NCBI RefSeq assembly: GCF_000380165.1
Contig: NZ_KB904675.1
Span: forward strand, 1-52,363
Origin: Wenjunlia vitaminophila DSM 41686
Lineage (GTDB): Bacteria; Actinomycetota; Actinomycetes; Streptomycetales; Streptomycetaceae
DNA: 52,363 nt
Direction of reading: 5' to 3'
In this document: positions 15,858-23,387 of the stretch, piece by piece
Position numbering within the stretch: the first letter of the stretch is position 1
Layout of the letters: every line of letters begins with the position of its first letter
Program-made: the position numbers and the translations under genes
Notes under the pieces: model-generated
Told to the model about the DNA's origin: nothing
The model's input: the letters and a program-made list of their open reading frames with translations, nothing else
Databases searched by the model: none

Positions 15858-16672
15858 CCGGACTCCACGGGGGACGGCGGGGGAGCGGGGGCGTGGGTGA
15901 CGGTGACTCCGAGGTGGGGCGGGAGGGCGGCGAACGCCTCGGCGAGGGCGTCGAGCGCGGTGCCGATCCGCCACGCGTCGCGGTCCCGGGGACCGACCGG
16001 GTTGGACACCGCCCGGACCTCCAGCGCCGGGACGCCGTGCCCCGCCGCGGCCTCGGCCACCCCGAAGCCCTCCATCGCCTCCGCCACCGCGTCGGGGTGA
16101 CGTTCGGCCCGCGCGCGGGCGGTGCGGGCGGTGCCCGTGGCCGTGGAGACGGTGAGCACCGCGCCGGACACCGCGCCGAGGGCCCGGGCCACCCGGGTGA
16201 CCAGGTCGTGGGGCGGCCGGTGGACGCAGACGCCGAAGCCCAGCTCCCGCACGGACAGGAACCCGGTGGGGCCCTCGGCGCCGAGGTCCGCGGCGACGAT
16301 CGCGTCGGCGACCACCACCGAGCCGACCGGCGCCACCGGGAGGACCCCTCCGGCGATCCCCGCGGACACCACCAGGCCGTAGGGCTCGGCGCGCAGCGCG
16401 GCGGCGGTGAGGGCGGTGGCCGTCCCGACGGCCGCCGCGGCCGGTCCGACCCCGGCGGCCAGCAGGTCCAGCCGACGGCCCGCGGACCCCTGGTCGTCCC
16501 CGGCGGCACCGGGTGTCGGCGCGCGGGTCGTGACGCGGTGCAGGGTCAGCCCGCCGGGCAGCGGCACCTGCTGGGGCGGCTCGGCGCGGCCGGGGCCCGC
16601 CCACCGGGCCAGGCCGCGGGCGGCGGAGTCCCGCTCCGCCGCCACGGCGGTCACCACCAGCACGCGTCGCAC
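15854..16672 (-). CDS. mqnB: Futalosine hydrolase
   Basis: The product has 272 residues from a GTG. It belongs to the nucleoside phosphorylase/MTA-SAH nucleosidase fold: VLVVTAVAAERDSAARGL at the N-terminus, then DLLAAGVGPAAAAVG, GIAGG, and a C-terminal EGFGVAEAAAGHGVPALEVR with RAVSNPVG. It removes hypoxanthine from futalosine in menaquinone synthesis. It is coupled to mqnD and lies 16 bases downstream of the DUF2771 gene. Confidence 0.92.
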   Translation of the reverse strand: MRRVLVVTAVAAERDSAARGLARWAGPGRAEPPQQVPLPGGLTLHRVTTRAPTPGAAGDDQGSAGRRLDLLAAGVGPAAAAVGTATALTAAALRAEPYGLVVSAGIAGGVLPVAPVGSVVVADAIVAADLGAEGPTGFLSVRELGFGVCVHRPPHDLVTRVARALGAVSGAVLTVSTATGTARTARARAERHPDAVAEAMEGFGVAEAAAGHGVPALEVRAVSNPVGPRDRDAWRIGTALDALAEAFAALPPHLGVTVTHAPAPPPSPVESG

Positions 16673-16688
16673 GACGGGGGACCGGCCG

Positions 16689-17162
16689 TCAGTCGTTCAG
16701 CTTGACGGTGAAGTTCCACACCCCGTAGAAGGTCTGGTCCTTCAGGGAGCCGGAGATGATGGAGAGTTTGATCGACTTCGTGCGTTCCCCGGTGCTCTGG
16801 CTGACCGGGAAGAAGGAGTCCGCGCTCCAGCTCCGGTAGGTGTGGTCGGTCGGGTCGGTCTGCGGCCGGCCGTCGATCGCCAGGTACCACATGTCGTCGG
16901 CGATCGACTTGTCCACACCGAGCCTGAGCTTGTCGCCGGTCTCCACCGTGATGGTCTCGCCGGGCTTCTGCTCGATGCAGGCCATGGCCTTCTCGAAGGA
17001 GATCTTGTCCCCGTCGTTGTAGCAGCCGTCCTTGGCCTCGGTGTGGACCGTGTCGGTGTCCGCGGTGACGTACGCGAGTGGGGTGGGCTTCTCGCAGGCG
17101 GCGAGCGCGGCCACCCCGAGCACAACGGAGCCGATCACGGCGGCACGGCGGCGATTCGTCAT
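16689..17162 (-). CDS. DUF2771 lipoprotein
   Basis: The product has 157 residues. It has a lipoprotein signal with a canonical lipobox LAAC (C23). The mature domain contains three further cysteines and ends in FYGVWNFTVKLND. It matches my memory of DUF2771, a Streptomyces lipoprotein family beside mqnB with no known function. It lies in the same leftward cluster as the menaquinone genes and is probably co-transcribed. Confidence 0.85.
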   Translation of the reverse strand: MTNRRRAAVIGSVVLGVAALAACEKPTPLAYVTADTDTVHTEAKDGCYNDGDKISFEKAMACIEQKPGETITVETGDKLRLGVDKSIADDMWYLAIDGRPQTDPTDHTYRSWSADSFFPVSQSTGERTKSIKLSIISGSLKDQTFYGVWNFTVKLND

Positions 17163-17245
17163 GGGGCTGAGGCTACCCGTCGGCGTTCGCGTCCCACCCT
17201 CGGGGTGGGCCCGTGTGTGCCACCGCACACCGGCTCCGGGCCGGG

Positions 17246-18595
17246 TCAGACCGTCCGCGGGCTCGCGGTGCCGCGCCGTCCGGCGGCCAGCAGCGCCCGC
17301 GCGGTGGCCAGGCAGCCGAGCCCGACCAGGCCGGCGGCCACGCTCAGCCCCAGCGAGCCGTTGAGCGGGAGCATGATCCCGATCGCGCCGCCGAACACCC
17401 AGGACATCTGCAGCGCGGTCTCCGACCGGGCGAACGCCGACGTCCGCACCTCCTCGGGCACGTCCCGCTGGATCAACGCGTCGAGGGACAGCTTGCCGAG
17501 CGCCTGGGCCAGCCCGGCCGTCGCGGCCACCAGCGCCACGGTGACGATGCCGTGCCACACCGCCGCCGACACGGTGGCGGTCAGGGCCAGCGCCAACACC
17601 GTGGTGATGATCGTCTCCGGGGCTCGGGAACGCCGTAGTCGTGAGGCCAGCGCGGTGCCGAGCGCGTTGCCCGCGCCGGCGGACACCACCACCACCCCGA
17701 GCGACGTCTCCGCATTGAGCCCCCCGATCGGGTGTTCGCGGAGCAGGAACGCCAGGAACATGGTGAGGAACCCGGAGAGCGCGCGCAGCGAGGCGTTCGC
17801 CTGCAGGGCGTGCAGCACGGAGGAACCGACCGCACGCAGGCCGGGACGGCGCTGGCCCCTGTCCTGGCCCTCCTCCGCGACCCCCACGGTCTCCCGCAGG
17901 TTGACCATCCGGGCCTTCTCCTCGCCCTTGGCCGAGTCCACCTTGGGCGGCAGGCCGAACGCCAGCATCGCGCCGACCACGAACACCGCGAACGCCCCGT
18001 ACAGCGGCCAACCGGGGCCGATCAGGTGCAGCCCGGCACCGACCGGTGCGGCCACCGCGGTGGCGAGCAGCCCGGCGAGGGTGACCCGGGAGTTGGCTTT
18101 CACCAGGGTGATCCGGTCCGGCAGCAGCCTGGGCACCACCACGCTGCGGACCACCCCGTACGCCTTGGAACCGACCAGCACCCCCAGTGCCGCCGGGTAC
18201 AGCTCGAGGCTGGCGTTCTCCACCGCGCCGGCCATCGTCCAGGCCAGCACCGCCCGGGCCAGCATCGACATCGCCATGGCCGCGCGCCGCCCGTGCGGCA
18301 CCCGGTCGAGCAGCGGTCCGATGACCGGGGCGAGCAGCGCGAACGGAGCCATGGTGACGAGGAGGTAGAGCGCCACCCGCCCCCTGGCCTCACCCGTGGG
18401 CACCGAGAAGAACACCGTGCTGGCCAACGCCACGGTGATCAGCATGTCGCCCGCCGCGTTCACGGCGTGCAGCTCGATCAGTTTGCCGAGGCCCGACTCG
18501 CCGGCTCCGCCCGAGTGGGTGGACCGGCGAATCCGGGACCCCAGTGCCGCGGCCACCCGCCCCAGTGCCCGAGCCGGCCAGGTGGCCGCGCGCAT
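17246..18595 (-). CDS. MFS transporter
   Basis: The product has 449 residues from an ATG after GAGGGGG. A more distal in-frame GTG at about 18652 is possible. A basic N-terminus precedes about 11-12 hydrophobic spans (LIELHAVNAAGDMLITVALA, FFSVP, APVIGPLLDRVPHGRR). The GPLLDR..HGRR element fits the MFS loop 2-3 motif. Around residues 220-250 there is a charged cytoplasmic loop. Substrate unknown. It is the first gene of the leftward cluster with DUF2771, mqnB and mqnD, 83 bases upstream of DUF2771. Confidence 0.85.
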   Translation of the reverse strand: MRAATWPARALGRVAAALGSRIRRSTHSGGAGESGLGKLIELHAVNAAGDMLITVALASTVFFSVPTGEARGRVALYLLVTMAPFALLAPVIGPLLDRVPHGRRAAMAMSMLARAVLAWTMAGAVENASLELYPAALGVLVGSKAYGVVRSVVVPRLLPDRITLVKANSRVTLAGLLATAVAAPVGAGLHLIGPGWPLYGAFAVFVVGAMLAFGLPPKVDSAKGEEKARMVNLRETVGVAEEGQDRGQRRPGLRAVGSSVLHALQANASLRALSGFLTMFLAFLLREHPIGGLNAETSLGVVVVSAGAGNALGTALASRLRRSRAPETIITTVLALALTATVSAAVWHGIVTVALVAATAGLAQALGKLSLDALIQRDVPEEVRTSAFARSETALQMSWVFGGAIGIMLPLNGSLGLSVAAGLVGLGCLATARALLAAGRRGTASPRTV

Positions 18596-19075
18596 GACGC
18601 CCCCTCGGGCCCGGCGGACGGGGCCGGTCCGGATCGCACCTTTCGTTGCCACCCGGCCATAGTGCCTCACCGGGCCGGCGCCGGCCCCCGGTGGAGCGCA
18701 TTCCCCTGCTCTGATCGACGGGGGAGTCCACCATGCGGTCGGGGTGGTGCGGTGCGCCGGGGCGGCGCCCCGGGCGTCAGTGCGCGCCCCCGTGTCCTTC
18801 ACCGGAGCGTGGCCTGGCCGGGGGGCTCACGGCGCGCGGCGCCCGGTCCGGGTGACGAGTGGTTCTTTCCCGGTGTGCCCCGCGCCGGGTACCGTGCAGC
18901 GGGCAGCCGACCGGTGCGACGGCCGCGAGTTCGTTCCAGCAGAATGGGGGACAGAACCGCGTGCCGACGACAGCGTCGACGCGGACCACGCCCACCCCGC
19001 AGGGGTCGGCGCAGGTGGTCCGCTCCGCGACCGGGCAGGCGCCCTCGAGATACGGCTTAGGAGAGAATCGTTCTT
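18596..19075. other. 480-base divergent intergenic region
   Basis: This region separates the divergent MFS and DUF3027 genes. Several open frames cross it but none has a convincing ribosome binding site or coding pattern. It ends with GGCTTAGGAGAGAATCG, which supplies the ribosome binding site for DUF3027. No repeat or RNA gene seen. Confidence 0.5.
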
Positions 19076-20002
19076 GTGAGTGCTGCGATGCGAAGCCGTA
19101 TTCCGGACCGTCTGTGCGCCGAGGCCGTGGAGCTCGCGCGCGCGGCGGCGGAGGAGGCAGCGGGGCCCGGCGGAGTTGGGGAGCACCTGGGCGCGGTGGC
19201 GGACGGGGACCGCGTGGTGACCCACTCGTTCGCCTGCAAGGAGCCTGCCTACCGCGGCTGGCGGTGGGCCGTGACCCTGGCCAGGGCCTCCCGCAGCAGG
19301 TACGTCACGGTTGACGAGTTGGTGCTGCTGCCCGGACCCGACGCGGTGCTGGCCCCCGAGTGGGTGCCGTGGAGCGAACGGCTCCGCCCCGGCGACCTCG
19401 GCCCCGGCGACCTGCTGCCGACCGAGGCCGACGACCTCCGCCTGGAGCCCGGCTGGACCGGCGCCGACCAGCCCCCACCGAACTCCGTCGAGGCCAGGCT
19501 CGAGCAGCCCTACGCCGAGGAGGCCGGGGTCCAGGACGCCGCCGTCCAGGAGGCGGTGATCCAGGACGTCGTCGCCCCGACCGTCGGCAGCATCGCCGCC
19601 GTCGCCGAGGAGATCGGCATGGACCGGGCGCGGGTGCTGTCCCGGTACGGCCTGACCACCGCGGCGGAACGCTGGGAGGACAGCTTCGGACCCCGCACCG
19701 CGATGGCCCAGGCCGCACCCGCGCACTGCGCGACCTGCGGGTTCCTGGTCCCGGTCGCCGGCTCGCTGCGCCAGGCGTTCGGGCTGTGCGCCAACGAGTA
19801 CTCCCCGGCGGACGGCCATGTGGTCTCCCTCGGCTTCGGCTGCGGCGCGCACTCCGAGGCCGCGGTGATGCCCCGGCCCCCGCAGCCCGCCGAGCCGGTG
19901 CTCGACGAGCTGCGTGACGTCGAGTCGGTCACCCTGCACCCGGAGCGGGCCGAGGACGACGCCGAGGAGCCCGCGCAGGCGGAGGTGCCCGGCCGGCCCT
20001 GA
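19076..20002 (+). CDS. DUF3027 protein
   Basis: The product has 308 residues from a GTG preceded by TTAGGAGAG. The N-terminal part (LCAEAVELARAAAEE, CKEPAYRGWRWAVTLARA) and the C-terminal cysteine cluster (HCATCGFLVPVAG, then LCANEYSPADG and GCGAHSE) match the DUF3027 family as I recall it. The cysteines and histidine suggest a zinc-binding fold. There is no signal peptide. It sits 102 bases upstream of the sacsin-like gene, and this pair is conserved in Streptomyces to my knowledge. Function unknown. Confidence 0.85.
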   Translation: MSAAMRSRIPDRLCAEAVELARAAAEEAAGPGGVGEHLGAVADGDRVVTHSFACKEPAYRGWRWAVTLARASRSRYVTVDELVLLPGPDAVLAPEWVPWSERLRPGDLGPGDLLPTEADDLRLEPGWTGADQPPPNSVEARLEQPYAEEAGVQDAAVQEAVIQDVVAPTVGSIAAVAEEIGMDRARVLSRYGLTTAAERWEDSFGPRTAMAQAAPAHCATCGFLVPVAGSLRQAFGLCANEYSPADGHVVSLGFGCGAHSEAAVMPRPPQPAEPVLDELRDVESVTLHPERAEDDAEEPAQAEVPGRP

Positions 20003-20104
20003 CCTGCCCGCTGACCGGCTGACTCCCTCCGGGTGCCACCACCGCACGCTGCTGTACCGTCGCCGGGTCAGCTTCCGATCAGCGTGTGCGGCGAGGGAGA
20101 AGCA

Positions 20105-23100
20105 GTGACCACGGCAAGGGTGCTCAGTGCGACCGGGGGCGGCGACCCCTTCGGAACCGCGGCGTTGCGCCGCTCGGTGCTGGACGCCTGGTCCGCGTCC
20201 CCCGCCCGCTTCCGGGAGGACGCCAACGCCGAGGAGGACCTCGCGCTCGGCGGCTACCGCGACCGGCTGGTGGTGGAACTGGCGCAGAACGCCTCGGACG
20301 CCGCCGCCAGGGCGGGGGTGCCGGGCCGGCTGCGGCTGACCCTGCACGCCGGTTCCGGCGGGCCCGGGTTGCTCGCCGCGGCCAACACCGGCGCGCCGCT
20401 GGACGCCGCCGGCGTGGAGTCGCTGTCCACGCTGCGGGCGTCCGCCAAGCGCGACCAGGCCCCCGAGGGGGTGGGCCGGTTCGGCGTGGGGTTCTCCGCG
20501 GTGCTCGCGGTCAGCGACGCCCCCGCGGTGATCGGCCGCACCGGTGGGGTCCGTTGGTCGCTCGCCGAGGCGAGGGAACTCGCCGAGGAGGCCGCCGCCG
20601 CCTCGGACAGCCCCGGCCTCGCCGACGAGGTGCGCCGGCGGGCCGGTCACGTCCCCCTGCTGCGGCTGCCGCTGCCCGCCGAGGGCACGCCCCCCGACGG
20701 CTACGACACCGTGGTGCTGCTGCCGCTGCGGGACGGCGCCGCCGAGGACCTGGTGAGCCGGCTGCTCGGCGCCGTGGACGACGCCCTGCTGCTCACCCTG
20801 CCCGGTCTGGCCGAGGTCGTCATCGAGACCCCGGAGGCGACCAGGACCCTCACCCGGGCCGACGAGCCGGGTACGGTCGCCATCACCGACTCCTTCGCCG
20901 GCACCACCCGGTGGCGGGTGGAGCACACCGGCGGGTCGCTCGACCCGGAGCTGCTGCGGGACCGCCCCGTGGAGGAGCGGCTCCGCCCGTTCTGGTCGGT
21001 GACGTGGGCGGTCCCCGTCGGCAAGGACGGCGCCCCGACCCGCCCCGACATCGCGGCGGTGGTGCACGCCCCGACCCCCACCGACGAACCGCTCGGCGTA
21101 CCGGCCCTGCTGATCGGCTCGTTCCCCCTGGACCCCACCCGCCGCCACGTCGCCTCGGGACCGCTCACCGACTTCCTGGTCGAGCGGGCCGCCAGCGGCT
21201 ACGTCCGGCTGGTGCGGGAGTGGACGCCGGTGGACACCGGCATCCTGGAACTCGTCCCCGGGCCGCTGGGCCGCGGTGAACTGGACGCGGCGCTGCGACG
21301 GGGGGTGCTGGAGCTGCTGCCGCGCACCCTGTTCCTGCCGTCGGCCGCGCCACCGCAGGAGGACGCCCCGGTGGTCCTGCGGCCGGTGGACGCGGAGCTG
21401 GTGGAGGGGGTGACCGCGGCCACCGTGGACGTGCTCGCCGAGGTCTTCCCCACCCTGCTGCCCGGCGGGCTCGAGCGCCGCGTCGAACTGCGCACCCTCG
21501 GGGTGACCCGGCTGCCGCTCGGTGAGGCCATCGACCGGCTCGCCGGCGTCGAACGCCCCGCCGCCTGGTGGCACCGCCTGTACGACGCGCTCTCCGGCAC
21601 CGACCCCGACCTGCTCGGCGGCCTCCCGGTGCCGCTCGCCGACGGCCGCACGGTGACCGGCCCCCGCCAGGTCCTGCTGCCGCTGCCCGACGACGCGGCG
21701 GAGCCCGACCTCGACCTCGACCGGCTGGCCAGGCTCGGCCTGAAGGTCGCGCACCCCGAGGCGGCGCACCCGCTGCTGGAGAAGCTCGGCGCGGTGCCGG
21801 CCACCCCGCGGGCGGTGCTGACCACCCCGCAGGTGCGGGCGGCGGTCGCCCAGTCCCTCGACGCGGAGGAGGCGTGGGACTCCGAGGGCACCCTGTCCGC
21901 CGACGAGCTGGCCGAACTGGTGCTCGGACTCGTACGGGCGGCGAACCTCGGCCCCGGGGACGAACCGTGGCTGGGCGCGCTGGCCCTGCCCGACGAGGAC
22001 GGCGAGCTGGCGCCCGCCGCCGAGCTGGTGCTGCCCGGCAGCCCGTTCGAGGCCGTGATCCGCGAGGGGGAGCTGGCCGCCTGCGACCCGGAGCTGCTGG
22101 TCCGCTGGGGTGAGCGGCCGCTCACCGCCGTCGGGGTGCTGGCCACCTTCGCCCTGGTGCGGGCCACCGACGTGGTGCTCGACCCCGACGACCTGGAGCC
22201 CGACGAGGGCCTCGACACCTGGGCCGAGGACGTCGGGCTGCTGGACGCGGTGGACGTGTGGTGCGAGGACGTCCTGGACCAGTTGCCGCAGACCGAGGTG
22301 CCGCCGGTGGCCACGGAACTCGTCGCGGTCCGGGACCTGGACCTGGTGGACGACGCCGCCTGGCCGCGGGCACTGGCGATGCTGGCCCAGCCCCCGCTGC
22401 GCGACGCCCTGGTCGCCCCGGTGCGGGTGCTGCTGCCGGACGGTTCCACCGAACAGGTGCGCCCCTACACCGCCTGGTGGCTGCGGGACCACCCGGTCCT
22501 GGACGGCCGCCGCCCGGTGGGGCTGCGGGCCGCCGGCACCGATCCGCTCCTCGACGGCCTGTACGACGAGGTCGGCGCCGATGCCGAGGTCCCGCTCCCG
22601 GACGACCAGGTGCTGCGGGCCCTCGGCGTGCGCACCTCGGTGGCCGCGCTGCTCGACGAGCCGGGCGGCCCCGCGGAGCTGCTTGCCAGGCTCGCCGACC
22701 CGGAGCGCGACGCCACCCCCGCCCAGGTGCACGGCTGCTACGCGGCGCTGGCCGATCTTGACCCGGCGGTGCTCACCCTCCCCGACGAGCTGCGCGCCGT
22801 CGTCGGCGACCGCACCCGGGTGGTGGACGCGGCCGACGCGCTGGTCGCCGACGCGCCCGACCTGCTGCCGCTGGTCGAGGAGGAGCCGCTGCTGCCGGTG
22901 CCGCCGGGCCTCGCCGACGACCTGGCCGAGCTGCTCCAGGTCCGCAGGGCCAGCGAGGTGTACCGGGCCGAGGTGGTCTCCGAGGGCGAGCGCCACCGGG
23001 TGCCCGACGAGGTCCTGCGGCTCCTGCCCGGAGCGCCCACCGAGTACGACGAGCACGAGGAGCTGCTGGTCACCGCGGGCCCGGACACGGCGCCCGGATC

Positions 23101-23278
23101 GACCGTCGAGGTGGACTGGCGGTACACGGGCGGCCGGCTGCACGCCGCCACGGTGGAGGGCCTGGCGTCCGGCCTCGCCTGGTCCGCCGGGCAGTGGCAG
23201 CGCCGGTTCGAGATCGCCGCGCTGCTCGCCGACCCGGACAGGACCGCCGAGCTGGCCCGGGACCGCTGGTTCGACTGA
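20105..23278 (+). CDS. Sacsin N-terminal ATPase-like (GHKL) protein
   Basis: The product has 1057 residues from a GTG after GAGGGAGAAGCA. The N-terminal 200 residues form a GHKL/HSP90-like nucleotide-binding domain: the N-box VVELAQNASDAA (N62), AAANTGAPLD in place of the usual D-x-G loop, and the glycine lid EGVGRFGVGFSAVLAV (about 121-136). The remaining 850 residues are acidic and mostly unassigned. No HSP90 middle domain was recognised. Soluble, no signal peptide. Possible role as an ATP-driven chaperone or remodelling factor; this is inference from the fold. Confidence 0.85.
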   Translation: MTTARVLSATGGGDPFGTAALRRSVLDAWSASPARFREDANAEEDLALGGYRDRLVVELAQNASDAAARAGVPGRLRLTLHAGSGGPGLLAAANTGAPLDAAGVESLSTLRASAKRDQAPEGVGRFGVGFSAVLAVSDAPAVIGRTGGVRWSLAEARELAEEAAAASDSPGLADEVRRRAGHVPLLRLPLPAEGTPPDGYDTVVLLPLRDGAAEDLVSRLLGAVDDALLLTLPGLAEVVIETPEATRTLTRADEPGTVAITDSFAGTTRWRVEHTGGSLDPELLRDRPVEERLRPFWSVTWAVPVGKDGAPTRPDIAAVVHAPTPTDEPLGVPALLIGSFPLDPTRRHVASGPLTDFLVERAASGYVRLVREWTPVDTGILELVPGPLGRGELDAALRRGVLELLPRTLFLPSAAPPQEDAPVVLRPVDAELVEGVTAATVDVLAEVFPTLLPGGLERRVELRTLGVTRLPLGEAIDRLAGVERPAAWWHRLYDALSGTDPDLLGGLPVPLADGRTVTGPRQVLLPLPDDAAEPDLDLDRLARLGLKVAHPEAAHPLLEKLGAVPATPRAVLTTPQVRAAVAQSLDAEEAWDSEGTLSADELAELVLGLVRAANLGPGDEPWLGALALPDEDGELAPAAELVLPGSPFEAVIREGELAACDPELLVRWGERPLTAVGVLATFALVRATDVVLDPDDLEPDEGLDTWAEDVGLLDAVDVWCEDVLDQLPQTEVPPVATELVAVRDLDLVDDAAWPRALAMLAQPPLRDALVAPVRVLLPDGSTEQVRPYTAWWLRDHPVLDGRRPVGLRAAGTDPLLDGLYDEVGADAEVPLPDDQVLRALGVRTSVAALLDEPGGPAELLARLADPERDATPAQVHGCYAALADLDPAVLTLPDELRAVVGDRTRVVDAADALVADAPDLLPLVEEEPLLPVPPGLADDLAELLQVRRASEVYRAEVVSEGERHRVPDEVLRLLPGAPTEYDEHEELLVTAGPDTAPGSTVEVDWRYTGGRLHAATVEGLASGLAWSAGQWQRRFEIAALLADPDRTAELARDRWFD

Positions 23279-23287
23279 CGCCGCACG

Positions 23288-23333
23288 CCGCCGGCACCCG
23301 GGCCGGGTGCCGGCGGTCGGGGGTCCCGACCGC
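23288..23333. terminator. Two consecutive hairpins between convergent genes
   Basis: Arms CCGCCGGCACCCGG and CCGGGTGCCGGCGG (23288-23316) form a strong hairpin. A second smaller one, CGGTCGGG-GGT-CCCGACCG, directly follows to 23333. They lie between the sacsin-like gene and the P-type ATPase gene, which converge. Confidence 0.65.
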
Positions 23334-23387
23334 CGGTCGGCGCCCGCCACCCAGGGGTGGCTTACCGGCCCACCGCCGCGGGGTTGG

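Noticed and set aside
18827-23350. A 1507-codon open frame on the minus strand opposite the sacsin-like and DUF3027 genes
   Set aside because: Its composition is Gly/Arg/His/Gln-rich with no domain, as expected for the complement of G+C-rich genes; the plus-strand genes have recognisable domains and ribosome binding sites.
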